A stretch of DNA of 64,000 nt, from NCBI RefSeq assembly GCF_029227915.1, contig NC_079877.1, positions 2,976,001-3,040,000 on the forward strand. The letters are read 5' to 3'. The position numbers and the translations under genes are program-made. Shown here piece after piece: positions 1 through 11,234 of the stretch; the stretch's first letter is position 1; the number at the start of each line of letters is the position of its first letter. A model generated the notes under the pieces. That model was not told the origin of the DNA. It saw nothing but the letters and a program-made list of their open reading frames with translations, and made no database searches. The DNA is from Hydractinia symbiolongicarpus. Lineage: Eukaryota; Cnidaria; Hydrozoa; Anthoathecata; Hydractiniidae.

Positions 1-331
1 GAGACAGTTTCAAATACTATATTTCACTGACTTTCTAACGGTATCAGTCCCTTTGAGTTACAACGGTTGCGTCACATATTCGTACCAACATGTATTTAGC
101 GATAGTATTCGGATATTACTAGGTTGCATCGCTTTTAACAGTGAAACGTTTGCCTGTTGGACTTAATTGAACTGATTTTGGACTTTGACCTTATAAATGT
201 TATAAATGAGCCAGTTTGACTACAACACATAACAATCTTCTTAATTTGACATGATTGCCGGAACTCAGCGATTACACTGGGCGCTGTGATAGCGCTTCAT
301 TCAAATATTTAAATAAATAAGTCATTTTTTA
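1..331 (+). repeat. Partial monomer at the left edge
   Basis: The window opens inside half B of a monomer. The bases from position 1 match those from about 13202 and 15249 (CAGTTTCAAATACTATATTT followed by CACTGACTTTC and a distinctive CCCTTTGAG), so this is a further copy of that monomer type. The first roughly 42 bp of its half B lie outside the window. Confidence 0.85.
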
Positions 332-1082
332 CTGTGGGACCAATCCTGGCCGTTGGCACGCGCTTAAGAAATAGAGACATACTTAAAAACTATATTTCAT
401 TGACTTCTTGGCGGTATCAATCCGTTTGAGTTACAACGGTTGCGTCACATATTCGTACCGACATGTATTTAGCGATAGTACTCGGATATTACTTGGTTGC
501 ATCGCTTTTAACAGTGAAAGGTTTGACTGTGGGATTTAATTGAACTGATTTTGGAATTTGACCTTATAAATGTGATAAATGAGCCGGCTGGTCTCCAAGG
601 AAAAACATTCTTCTTAATTTGACATGATTGCTTGAATTCAGCGATTACATTAGGCTGTGTGGTAGCGCTTTATTTTAAAATTTAGATAAATAAGTCTTTT
701 TTTACTGTGGGTTCAATCCTGGCCGTTAGCACACGCTGAAGAAATAGAGACATTCTCAAAAACTACATTTCATTGACTTCTTAATGGTATCAATCCGTTT
801 GAGTTACAACGGTTGCGTCATATCTTCGTACCACATGTGTTTAGTGATATTTTTCCGATATTACTAAGTTATATCGCTTTTAACAGTGAAACGATTGACT
901 CTTGGACTTAATTGAAGTAACTTTGGGCTGTGACCTTATAAATGTGATAAGTGAGCCAACTGGACCCAAAGAAATATCATTCTTCTTATCTTGACATGAT
1001 TGCCGGAACTCATCCATTACACCGGGTGCTGTGGTAGCGTTTCATTTAAAAATTTAGACAAATAAGTCATTTTGTACTGTGG

Positions 1083-1258
1083 CTGTGGGATTTAATTGAA
1101 CTGATTCTGGACTGTGACCTTATGAATGTGATAAATGAGACAATTGGACTCCAAGGAATAAAATTCTTAATTTGACATGATTGCTGTAACTCAGCGATTA
1201 TACTAGCCGCTGTGGTAGCGCTTTTTTTTAAAAATATAAATAAATAAGCCTTTTTTTA
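1083..1258 (+). repeat. Extra half-monomer A' no. 1
   Basis: An A half follows another A half directly. At 1077 half B begins with CTGTGG and is then interrupted by CTGTGGGATTTAATTG, so 189 bp of half B are absent. The junction lies in the CTGTGG motif shared by the starts of both halves, which suggests unequal exchange or deletion at short homology. The half-unit has distinctive bases GAGACAATTGG and GCTGTAACTCAGCG. Confidence 0.9.
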
Positions 1259-2383
1259 TTGTGGGACCAATCCTAGCCGTTATCGCGCGCTTAATAAGTA
1301 GGAATAGTTTAAAAAACTACATTTCATTGACTTTCCAACAGTATCAATCCGTGTGAGTTACAACGGTTGCGTCACATATTTGTACCAACATGTTGTTAGT
1401 GACTTTTTTCCGATATTACTAAGTTGTATCACTTTTAACAGTGAAACGATTGACTGTGGAACTTAACTGAACTAACTTTGGAATGTGACCTTATAAATGT
1501 GATAAGTGAGCCAACTGGACTCCATGAAATATCATTCTTCTTAATTTGACATGATTGCTTGAATTCAGCGATTACATTGGGCTCTGTGGTAGCGCTTTAT
1601 TTAAAAATTCAAATAAATAAGTCTTTCTTTACTATGGGACAAATCCTGGCCGTTAGCACACGCTGAAGAAATAGAGACATTCTCAAAAACTACATTTTAT
1701 TGACTTCTTTGCGGTATCAATCCGCTTGAGTTACAACGGTTGTGTCACATATTCGTACCGACATGTATTTAGCGATAGTACTCGGATATTACTTGGTAGC
1801 ATCACGTTTAACAGTGAAACGCTTGACTATGGAATTTAATTGAACTGATTTTGGAATTTGACCTTATAAATGTCATAAATGAGCCAGCTGGTCTCCAAGG
1901 AAAAGCATTCTTCTCAATTTGACATGATTGCTTTAATTCAGCGATTACATTAGGCTCTGTGGTGGCGCTTTATTTTAAAATTTAGATAAATATGTCTTTT
2001 TTTACTGTGGGTTCAATCCTGGCCGTTAGCACACGCTGAAGAAATAGAAACATTCTCAAAAACTACATTTCATTGACTTCTTGTCGGTATCAATCCGTTT
2101 GAGTTACAACGGTTGCGTCACATATTTGTACCAACATGTTGTTAGTGACGTTTTTCCGATATTACTAAGTTGTATCGCTTTTAACAGTGAAACGATTGAC
2201 TGTGGAACTTAACTGAACTAACTTTGGACTGTGACCTTATAAATGTGATAAGTGAGCCAACTGGACCCAAAGAAATATCATTCTTCTTATCTTGACATGA
2301 TTGCCGGAACTCATCCATTACACCGGGTGCTGTGGTAGCGTTTCATTTAAAAATTTAGACAAATAAGTCATTTTGTACTGTGG

Positions 2384-2559
2384 CTGTGGGATTTAATTGA
2401 ACTGATTCTGGACTGTGACCTTATGAATGTGATAAATGAGACAATTGGACTCCAAGGAATAAAATTCTTAATTTGACATGATTGCTGTAACTCAGCGATT
2501 ATACTAGCCGCTGTGGTAGCGCTTTTTTTTAAAAATATAAATAAATAAGCCTTTTTTTA
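2384..2559 (+). repeat. Extra half-monomer A' no. 2
   Basis: Same junction (GTACTGTGGCTGTGGGA) and nearly the same 176-bp sequence as the unit at 1083-1258, displaced by 1301 bp, so it was amplified as part of the higher-order repeat. Confidence 0.9.
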
Positions 2560-3059
2560 TTGTGGGACCAATCCTAGCCGTTATCGCGCGCTTAATAAAT
2601 AGGAATAGTTTAAAAAACTACATTTCATTGACTTTCCAACAGTATCAATCCGTGTGAGTTACAACGGTTGCGTCACATATTTGTACCAACATGTTGTTAG
2701 TGACTTTTTTCCGATATTACTAAGTTGTATCACTTTTAACAGTGAAACGATTGACTGTGGAACTTAACTGAACTAACTTTGGAATGTGACCTTATAAATG
2801 TGATAAGTGAGCCAACTGGACTCCATGAAATATCATTCTTCTTAATTTGACATGATTGCTTGAATTCAGCGATTACATTAGGCTCTGTGGTAGCGCTTTA
2901 TTTAAAAATTCAAATAAATAAGTCTTTCTTTACTATGGGACAAATCCTGGCCGTTAGCACACGCTGAAGAAATAGAGACATTTTCAAAAACTACATTTTA
3001 TTGACTTCTTGGCGGTATCAATCCGCTTGAGTTACAACGGTTGTGTCACATATTCGTAC

Positions 3060-4593
3060 CGACATGTATTTAGCGATAGTACTCGGATATTACTTGGTAG
3101 CATCACGTTTAACAGTGAAACGCTTGACTATGGAATTTAATTGAACTGATTTTGGACTTTGACCTTATAAATGTGATAAATGAGCCAGCTGGTCTCCAAG
3201 GAAAAGCATTCTTCTCAATTTGACATGATTGCTTTAATTCAGCGATTACATTAGGCTCTGTGGTGGCGCTTTATTTTAAAATTTAGATAAATATGTCTTT
3301 TTTTACTGTGGGTTCAATCCTGGCCGTTAGCACACGCTGAAGAAATAGAAACATTCTCAAAAACTACATTTCATTGACTTCTTGTCGGTATCAATCCGTT
3401 TGAGTTACAACGGTTGCGTCACATATTTGTACCAACATGTTGTTAGTGACGTTTTTCCGATATTACTAAGTTGTATCGCTTTTAACAGTGAAACGATTGA
3501 CTGTGGAACTTAACTGAACTAACTTTGGACTGTGACCTTATAATTATGATAAATGAGCCAATTGGACTCCAAGGAATAACATTCTTCTTATCTTGACATG
3601 ATTGCCGGAACTCATCCATTACACCGGGTGCTGTGGTAGCGTTTCATTTAAAAATTTAGACAAATAAGTCATTTTGTACTGTGGCTGTGGGATTTAATTG
3701 AACTGATTCTGGACTGTGACCTTATGAATGTGATAAATGAGACAATTGGACTCCAAGGAATAAAATTCCTAATTTGACATGATTGCTGTAACTCAGCGAT
3801 TATACTAGCCGCTGTGGTAGCGCTTTTTTTAAAAAATATAAACAAATTAGCCATTTTTTATTGTGGGACCAATCCTAGCCGTTATCGCGCGCTTAATAAA
3901 TAGGAACAGTTTTAAAAACTACATTTCACTGACTTTCCAACAGTATCAATCCGTGTGAGTTACAACGGTTGCGTCACATATTTGTACCAACATGTTGTTA
4001 GTGACTTTTTTCCGATATTACTAAGTTGTATCGCTTTTAACAGTGAAACGATTGACTGTGGAACTTAACTGAACTAACTTTGGACTGTAACCTTATAATT
4101 ATGATAAATGAGCCAATTGGACTCCAAGGAATAACATTCTTCTTAATTTCACATGATTATTGGAATTCAGCGATTATATTAGGCTCTGTGGTAGCGCTTC
4201 ATTTAAAAATTTAGAAAAATAAGTCATTTTTTACTGTGAGACCAATCCTATCCGTTACTGCGCGCTGAGGAAATAGAGACACTTTCAAAAACTACATTTC
4301 AATGACTTTCTAACGGTGTCAGTCCGTTTAAGTTACAACGGTTCCGTCACATATTCGTACCAACATGTATTTAGCGACATTTTTCTGATGTTACTAGGTT
4401 GCATCGCTTTTAACAGTGAAACGATTGACTGTGGGATTTAATTGAACTGATTTTGGACTTTGACCTTATAAATGTGATAAATGAGCCAGTTGGTCTCCAA
4501 GGAATAACATTCTTCTTAATTTGACATGATTGCTTGAATTCAGCGATTACATTAGGCTCTGTGGTAGCGCTTTATTTAGAAATTTAGATAAAT
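3060..4593 (+). repeat. Segment duplicated at ~6037-7569
   Basis: About 1.5 kb recurs at an offset of 2976-2979 bp: phase points 3306/6283, 3679/6655, 3859/6838, 4234/7210 and 4607/7583 match. Shared private variants include GCATCACGTTTAACAG, GCTTGACTATGGAATTT and GACTGTGAGACC. The copy ends at the joint before extra half no. 6. Boundaries are estimated by eye to within tens of bases. Confidence 0.75.
3685..3858 (+). repeat. Extra half-monomer A' no. 3
   Basis: Same junction as the previous two units, 1301 bp further on. It differs slightly inside: AAATTCCTAATTTG, and AACAAATTAGCC near its right end, and it is 2 bp shorter. Confidence 0.9.
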
Positions 4594-6030
4594 AAGTCTT
4601 TCTTTACTGTGGGTTCAATCCTGGCCGTTAGCACACGCTGAAGAAATAGAGACATTCTCAAAAACTACATTTCATTGACTTCTTGGCGGTATCAATCCGT
4701 TTGAGTTACAACAGTTGCGTCACATACTCGTACCGACATGTACTTAGTAATTTTTTCTCCGATATTACCAAGTTGTGTCGCTTCTAGCTGTGCAGCGATT
4801 GACTGTGGGACTTAATTGAACTGATTCTGGACTTTGACCTTATAAATCTTATAAATGAGCCAATTGGACTCCATGGAATAACGTTCTTCTTATTTCGACA
4901 TGATTGCTGGAATTCAGCGAGTACAGTAGGCTCTGTGGTAGCGCTTTACTTAAAATTTTAGATAAATAAGTCTTTTTTTACTGTGGGATCAATCCTGGCC
5001 GTTAGCACACGCTGAAGAAACAGAGACATTCTCAAATACTACATTTCATTGACTTCTTGGCGGTGTCAATCTGTTTGAGTTACAACGGTTGCGTCACATA
5101 TTCGTACCACATGTGTTTAGTGATATTTTTCCGATATTACTAAGTTATATCGCTTTTAACAGTGAAACAATTGACTCTGGGACTTAATTGAAGTAACTTT
5201 GAACTGTGACCTTATAAATGTGATAAGTGAGCCAACTGAACCCCAAGAAATATCATTCTTCTTAATTTGACATGATTGCCGGAACTCATCCATTACACCG
5301 GATGCTGTGGTAGCGTTTCATTTAAAAATTTAGATAAATAAGTCATTTTGTACTGTGACTGTGGGATTTAATTGAACTGATTCTGGACTGTGACCTTATG
5401 AATGTGATAAATGAGCCAGTTGGTCTCCAAGGAATAACATTTTTCTTAATTTGACATGATTGCTCGAATTCAGCGATTACATTAGGCTCTGTGGCAGCGC
5501 TTTATTTAAAAATTTAGATAAAAAAGTACTTTTTGTACTGTGTGACCACTCCTAGCCGTTATCGCGCGCTGAAGAAATAGAGACAGTTTCAGAAACTCCA
5601 TTTCATTGACTTTCTAACGGTATCAGTTCGTTTCAGTTACAACGGTTCCGTCACATATTCGTACCATCATGTACTTAACGATATTTTTCAAATATTACCA
5701 GGCTGCATCGCTTTTAACGGTAAAACGATTGACTGTAGGATTAATTGAACTGATACTGGACTGTGACCTTATATTTATGACAAATGAGCCAATTAGACTC
5801 CAAGGAATAACATTCTTCTTAATTTCACATGATTATTGCAATTCAGCGATTACATTAGGCTCTGTGGTAGCGCTTCATTTAAAAATTTAGAAAACTAAGT
5901 CATTTTTTACTATGGGACCAATCCTAGCCGTCATCGCGCGCTGAAGAAATAGAGCCTTTGTCAAAATCTACATTTCATTGACTTTATAACAGTGTCAGTC
6001 CGTTTAACTTACAACGGTTGCGTCACATAT
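4470..6030 (+). repeat. Segment duplicated at ~9674-11234
   Basis: About 1.56 kb recurs at a constant offset of 5204 bp (4607/9811, 4981/10185, 5353/10557, 5538/10742, 5910/11114). Private markers shared by both copies are GTACTTAGTAATTTTTTCTC, CACTCCTAGCC and AGAGCCTTTGTCAAAATC. The few differences include CTGATACTGG against GTGATACTGG and one TTATATTTATG against TTATAATTATG. Confidence 0.8.
5359..5537 (+). repeat. Extra half-monomer A' no. 4 (second class)
   Basis: The junction reads TACTGTGACTGTGGGA (A where the other class has G), and the half that follows carries GAGCCAGTTGGTCTCC and GCTCTGTGGCAGCGC rather than GACAATTGG. It therefore combines the shared junction with a different A-half type, pointing to an exchange inside the half. 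The matching copy is at 10563-10741, offset 5204 bp. Confidence 0.85.
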
Positions 6031-6660
6031 TCGTACCGACATGTATTTAGCGATAGTACTCGGATATTACTTGGTTGCATCACGTTTAACAGTGAAACGC
6101 TTGACTATGGAATTTAGTTGAACTGATTTTGGACTTTGACCTTATAAATGTGATAAATGAGCCAGCTGGTCTCCAAGGAAAAACATTCTTCTTAATTTGA
6201 CATGATTGCTTTAATTCAGCGATTACATTAGGCTCTGTGGTGGCGCTTTATTTTAAAATTTAGATAAATATGTCTTTTTTTACTGTGGGTTCAATCCTGG
6301 CCGTTAGCACACGCTGAAGAAATAGAAACATTCTCAAAAACTACATTTCATTGACTTCTTGTCGGTATCAATCCGTTTGAATTACAACGGTTGCGTCACA
6401 TATTTGTACCAACATGTTGTTAGTGACTTTTTTCCGATATCACTAAGTTGTATCGCTTTTAACAGTGAAACGATTGACTGTGGAACTTAACTGAACTAAC
6501 TTTGGACTGTGACCTTATAATTATGATAAATGAGCCAATTGGACTCCAAGGAATAACATTCTTCTTATCTTGACATGATTGCCGGAACTCATCCATTACA
6601 CCGGGTGCTGTGGTAGCGTTTCATTTAAAAATTTAGACAAATAAGTCATTTTGTACTGTG

Positions 6661-6837
6661 GCTGTGGGATTTAATTGAACTGATTCTGGACTGTGACCTT
6701 ATGAATGTGATAAATGAGACAATTGGACTCCAAGGAATAAAATTCTTAATTTGACATGATTGCTGTAACTCAGCGATTATACTGGGCTCTGTGGTAGCGC
6801 TTTTTTTAAAAAATATAAACAAATAAGCCATTTTTTA
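6661..6837 (+). repeat. Extra half-monomer A' no. 5
   Basis: First-class junction and half (GAGACAATTGG, GCTGTAACTCAGCG), but with ACTGGGCTCTGTGG where units 1-3 have ACTAGCCGCTGTGG. It lies in a segment duplicated from about 3060-4593 (offset about 2976 bp). Confidence 0.9.
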
Positions 6838-7588
6838 TTGTGGGACCAATCCTAGCCGTTATCGCGCGCTTAATAAATAGGAACAGTTTTAAAAACTACA
6901 TTTCACTGACTTTCCAACAGTATCAATCCGTGTGAGTTACAACGGTTGCGTCACATATTGTACCAACATGTTGTTAGTGACTTTTTTCCGATATTACTAA
7001 GTTGTATCGCTTTTAACAGTGAAACGATTGACTGTGGAACTTAACTGAACTAACTTTGGACTGTGACCTTATAATTATGATAAATGAGCCAATTGGACTC
7101 CAAGGAATAACATTCTTCTTAATTTCACATGATTATTGGAATTCAGCGATTATATTAGGCTCTGTGGTAGCGCTTCATTTAAAAATTTAGAAAAATAAGT
7201 CATTTTTTACTGTGAGACCAATCCTATCCGTTACTGCGCGCTGAGGAAATAGAGACACTTTCAAAAACTACATTTCAATGACTTTCTAACGGTGTCATTC
7301 CGTTTAAGTTACAACGGTTCCGTCACATATTCGTACCAACATGTATTTAGCGACATTTTTCTGATGTTACTAGGTTGCATCGCTTTTAACAGTGAAACGA
7401 TTGACTGTGGGATTTAATTGAACTGATTGTGGACTTTGACCTTATAAATGTGATAAATGAGCCAGTTGGTCTCCAAGGAATAACATTCTTCTTAATTTGA
7501 CATGATTGCTTGAATTCAGCGATTACATTAGGCTCTGTGGTAGCGCTTTATTTAGAAATTTAGATAAATAAGTCATTTTGTACTGTGG

Positions 7589-7764
7589 CTGTGGGATTTA
7601 ATTGAACTGATTCTGGACTGTGACCTTATGAATGTGATAAATGAGACAATTGGACTCCAAGGAATAAAATTCTTAATTTGACATGATTGCTGTAACTCAG
7701 TGATTATACTGGGCGCTGTGGTAGCGCTTTTTTTTAAAAATATAAATAAATAAGCCTTTTTTTA
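7589..7764 (+). repeat. Extra half-monomer A' no. 6
   Basis: First-class junction and half. The A half to its left is of another type (TTTATTTAGAAATTTAG) than in units 1-3, and the distance from unit 5 is only 928 bp (two and a half monomers instead of three and a half), so a recombination joint lies immediately upstream, around 7560-7580. Confidence 0.85.
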
Positions 7765-7829
7765 TTGTGGGACCAATCCTAGCCGTTATCGCGCGCTTAA
7801 TAAATAGGAACAGTTTCAAAAACTACATT

Positions 7830-9504
7830 TCATTGACTTTCTAACGGTATATGTTCGTTTCAGTTACAACGGTTGCGTCACATATTCGTACCATCATGTA
7901 CTTAACGTTATTTTTCAAATATTACTAGGTTGCATCGCTTTTAACGGTAACAAGATTGACTGTAGGACTTAATTGAACTGATTTTTGACTTTGACCTTAT
8001 AAATGTGATAAATGAGCCTAATGGACTCGAAGAAATAACATTCTTCTTAACTCGACATGATTGCCGGAACTCAGCTATTACCCTGGACCATGGGGTAGCG
8101 CTTCATTTAAAAATGTAGATAAATAAGTCATTTTTTACTGTGGGACCAATCCTAGCCGTTATCGCGCGCTGAGGAAAAAGAGACATTTTCAAGAACTACA
8201 TTTCATTGACTTTCTAACGGTATCAATCCGTTTGAGGTACAACAGTTGCGTCACATACTCGTACCGACATGTACTTAGTAATTTTTTCTCCGATATTACT
8301 AAGTTGTCTCGCTTCTAACTGTGCAGCGATTGACTGTGGGACTTAATTGAACTGATTCTGGACTGTGACCTTATAAATCTGATAAATGAGCCAATTGGAC
8401 TCCATGGAATAACGTTCTTCTTAATTCGACATGATTGCTGGAATTCAGCGAGTACAGTAGGCTCTGTGGTTGCGCTTTATTTTAAAATTTAGATAAATAA
8501 GTCTTTTTTTACTGTGGGTTCAATCCTGGCCGTTAGCACACCCTGAAGAAATAGAGACATTCTCAAAAACTAAATTTCATTGACTTCTTGGCGGTATCAA
8601 TCCGTTTGAGTTACAACGGTTGCGTCACATATTTGTACCACATGTGTTTAGTGATATTTTTCCGATATTACTAAGTTAAATCGCTTTTAACAGTGAAACG
8701 ATTGACTCTGTGACATAATTAAAGTAACTTTGGACTGTGACCTTATAAATGTGATAAGTGAGCCAACTGGAACCCAAAAAATATCATTCTTCTTATCTTG
8801 ACATGATTGCCGGACCTCATCCATTACACCGGGTGCTGTGGTAGCGTTTCATTTAAAAATTTAGACAAATAAGTCATTTTGTACTGTGGCTGTGGGATTT
8901 AATTGAACTGATTTTGGACTGTGACCTTATGAATGTGATAAATGAGACAATTGGACTCCAAGGAGTAAAATTCTTAATTTGACATGATTGCCGTAACTCA
9001 GCGATTATACTGGGCGCTGTGGTAGCGCTTTTTTTAAAAAATATAAATAAATAAGCCATTTTTTATTGTGGGACCAATCCTAGCCGTTATCGCGCGCTTA
9101 ATAAATAGAAACAGTTTCAAAAACTACATTTCATTGACTTTCCAACAGTATCAAGCCGTGTGAGTTACAGTGGTTGCGTCACATATTTGTACGAACATGT
9201 TGTTAGTGACATTTTTCCGATATTACTAAGATGTATCGCTTTTAACAGTGAAACGATTGACTGTGGAACTTAACTGAACTAAATTTGGACTGTGACCTTA
9301 TAAATGTGATAAGTGAACCAACTGGACTTCAAGAAATAACATTCTTCTTAATTTGACATGATTGCCGGAACTCAGTGATTACACTGGGCGCTGTGGTAGC
9401 GCTTCATTCAAATATTTAAATAAATAAGTCATTTTTTACTGTGGGACCAATCCTAGCCGTTAGCGCGCGTTGAAAAAGAAGAGACAGTTTCAAATACTAT
9501 ATTT
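7830..9504 (+). repeat. Segment duplicated at ~13597-15271
   Basis: About 1.67 kb recurs at an offset of 5767 bp (8138/13905, 8512/14279, 8884/14651, 9066/14833, 9439/15206). Shared markers are CCCTGGACCATGGGGTAGC, AGCCTAATGGACTCGAAG and CAACTGGAACCCAAAAAAT. Similarity stops where the left copy continues CATTGACTTCTTGG and the right copy CACTGACTTTCTAACGG. Confidence 0.8.
8890..9065 (+). repeat. Extra half-monomer A' no. 7
   Basis: First-class junction; the half reads GGAGTAAAATTC and GCCGTAACTCAGCG. It lies 1301 bp after unit 6 and is duplicated at 14657-14832 with an offset of 5767 bp. Confidence 0.9.
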
Positions 9505-10562
9505 CATTGACTTCTTGGCGGTATCAATCCGTTTGAGTTACAACGGTTGCGTCACATATTCGTACCATCATGTACTTAACGATATTTTTCAAATATTACC
9601 AGGCTGCATCGCTTTTAACGGTAAAACGATTGACTGTAGGATTAATTGAACTGATACTGGACTGTGACCTTATAAATGTGATAAATGAGCCAGTTGGTCT
9701 CCAAGGAATAACATTCTTCTTAATTTGACATGATTGCTTGAATTCAACGATTACATTAGGCTCTGTGGTAGCGCTTTATTTAGAAATTTAGATAAATAAG
9801 TCTTTCTTTACTGTGGGTTCAATCCTGGCCGTTAGCACACGCTGAAGAAATAGAGACATTCTCAAAAACTACATTTCATTGACTTCTTGGCGGTATTAAT
9901 CCGTTTGAGTTACAACAGTTGCGTCACATACTCGTACCGACATGTACTTAGTAATTTTTTCTCCGATATTACCAAGTTGTGTCGGTTCTAGCTGTGCAGC
10001 GATTGACTGTGGGACTTAATTGAACTGATTCTGGACTGTGACCTTATAAATCTGATAAATGAGCCAATTGGACTCCATGGAATAACGTTCTTCTTATTTC
10101 GACATGATTGCTGGAATTCAGCGAGTACAATAGGCTCTGTGGTAGCGCTTTACTTAAAATTTTAGATAAATAAGTCTTTTTTTACTGTGGGATCAATCCT
10201 GGCCGTTAGCACACGCTGAAGAAACAGAGACATTCTCAAATACTACATTTCATTGACTTCTTGGCGGTGTCAATCTGTTTGAGTTACAAAGGTTGCGTCT
10301 TATATTCGTACCACATGTGTTTAGTGATATTTTTCCGATATTACTAAGTTATATCGGTTTTAACAGTGAAACAATTGACTCTGGGACTTAATTGAAGTAA
10401 CTTTGAACTGTGACCTTATAAATGTGATAAGTGAGCCAACTGAACCCCAAGAAATATCATTCTTCTTAATTTGACATGATTGCCGGAACTCATCCATTAC
10501 ACCGGATGCTGTGGTAGCGTTTCATTTAAAAATTTAGATAAATAAGTCATTTTGTACTGTGA

Positions 10563-10741
10563 CTGTGGGATTTAATTGAACTGATTCTGGACTGTGACCT
10601 TATGAATGTGATAAATGAGCCAGTTGGTCTCCAAGGAATAACATTTTTCTTAATTTGACATGATTGCTCGAATTCAGCGATTACATTAGGCTCTGTGGCA
10701 GCGCTTTATTTAAAAATTTAGATAAAAAAGTACTTTTTGTA
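10563..10741 (+). repeat. Extra half-monomer A' no. 8 (second class)
   Basis: Copy of unit 4 (5359-5537) at an offset of 5204 bp, with the same TACTGTGACTGTGGGA junction and the same GGCAGCGC variant. Confidence 0.85.
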
Positions 10742-11234
10742 CTGTGTGACCACTCCTAGCCGTTATCGCGCGCTGAAGAAATAGAGACAGTTTCAGAAAC
10801 TCCATTTCATTGACTTTCTAACGGTATCAGTTCGTTTCAGTTACAACGGTTCCGTCACATATTCGTACCATCATGTACTTAACGATATTTTTCAAATATT
10901 ACCAGGCTGCATCGCTTTTAACGGTAAAACGATTGACTGTAGGATTAATTGAAGTGATACTGGACTGTGACCTTATAATTATGATAAATGAGCCAATTAG
11001 ACTCCAAGGAATAACATTCTTCTTAATTTCACATGATTATTGCAATTCAGCGATTACATTAGGCTCTGTGGTAGCGCTTCATTTAAAAATTTAGAAAATT
11101 AAGTCATTTTTTACTATGGGACCAATCCTAGCCGTCATCGCGCGCTGAAGAAATAGAGCCTTTGTCAAAATCTACATTTCATTGACTTTATAACAGTGTC
11201 AGTCCGTTTAAGTTACAACGGTTGCTTCACATAT

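Larger units (their letters stand above)
332..4233 (+). repeat. 1301-bp higher-order repeat, three copies
   Basis: Three consecutive units, 332-1631, 1632-2932 and 2933-4233, each contain three full monomers plus one extra A half. Corresponding phase points are separated by 1300-1301 bp (332/1632/2933, 705/2005/3306, 1259/2560; 3859 is 2 bp short). Copies 1632-2932 and 2933-4233 differ at few positions over their first 600 bp, for example TTCTTTGCGG against TTCTTGGCGG. The third copy departs near 3540-3590, where it reads TTATAATTATGATAAATGAG instead of the TTATAAATGTGATAAGTGAG of copy two, which looks like local replacement by another monomer type. A fourth related stretch lies at 11860-13160, offset by 11528 bp from 332-1632. 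Confidence 0.9.

Noticed and set aside
650-730. True tRNA gene
   Set aside because: Only the two box-like motifs are present. I could not fold an acceptor or anticodon stem, and the distance between the boxes is too long and A/T-rich.
1083-1258. A transposon or retroelement remnant at the half-monomers
   Set aside because: The extra half is plain satellite half A; there are no terminal repeats, target-site duplications or coding remnants.
5669-5890. 73-codon frame on the plus strand, repeated at 10873-11094
   Set aside because: It is part of the 5204-bp-offset duplication and consists of ordinary satellite sequence. Neighbouring monomers interrupt the frame.
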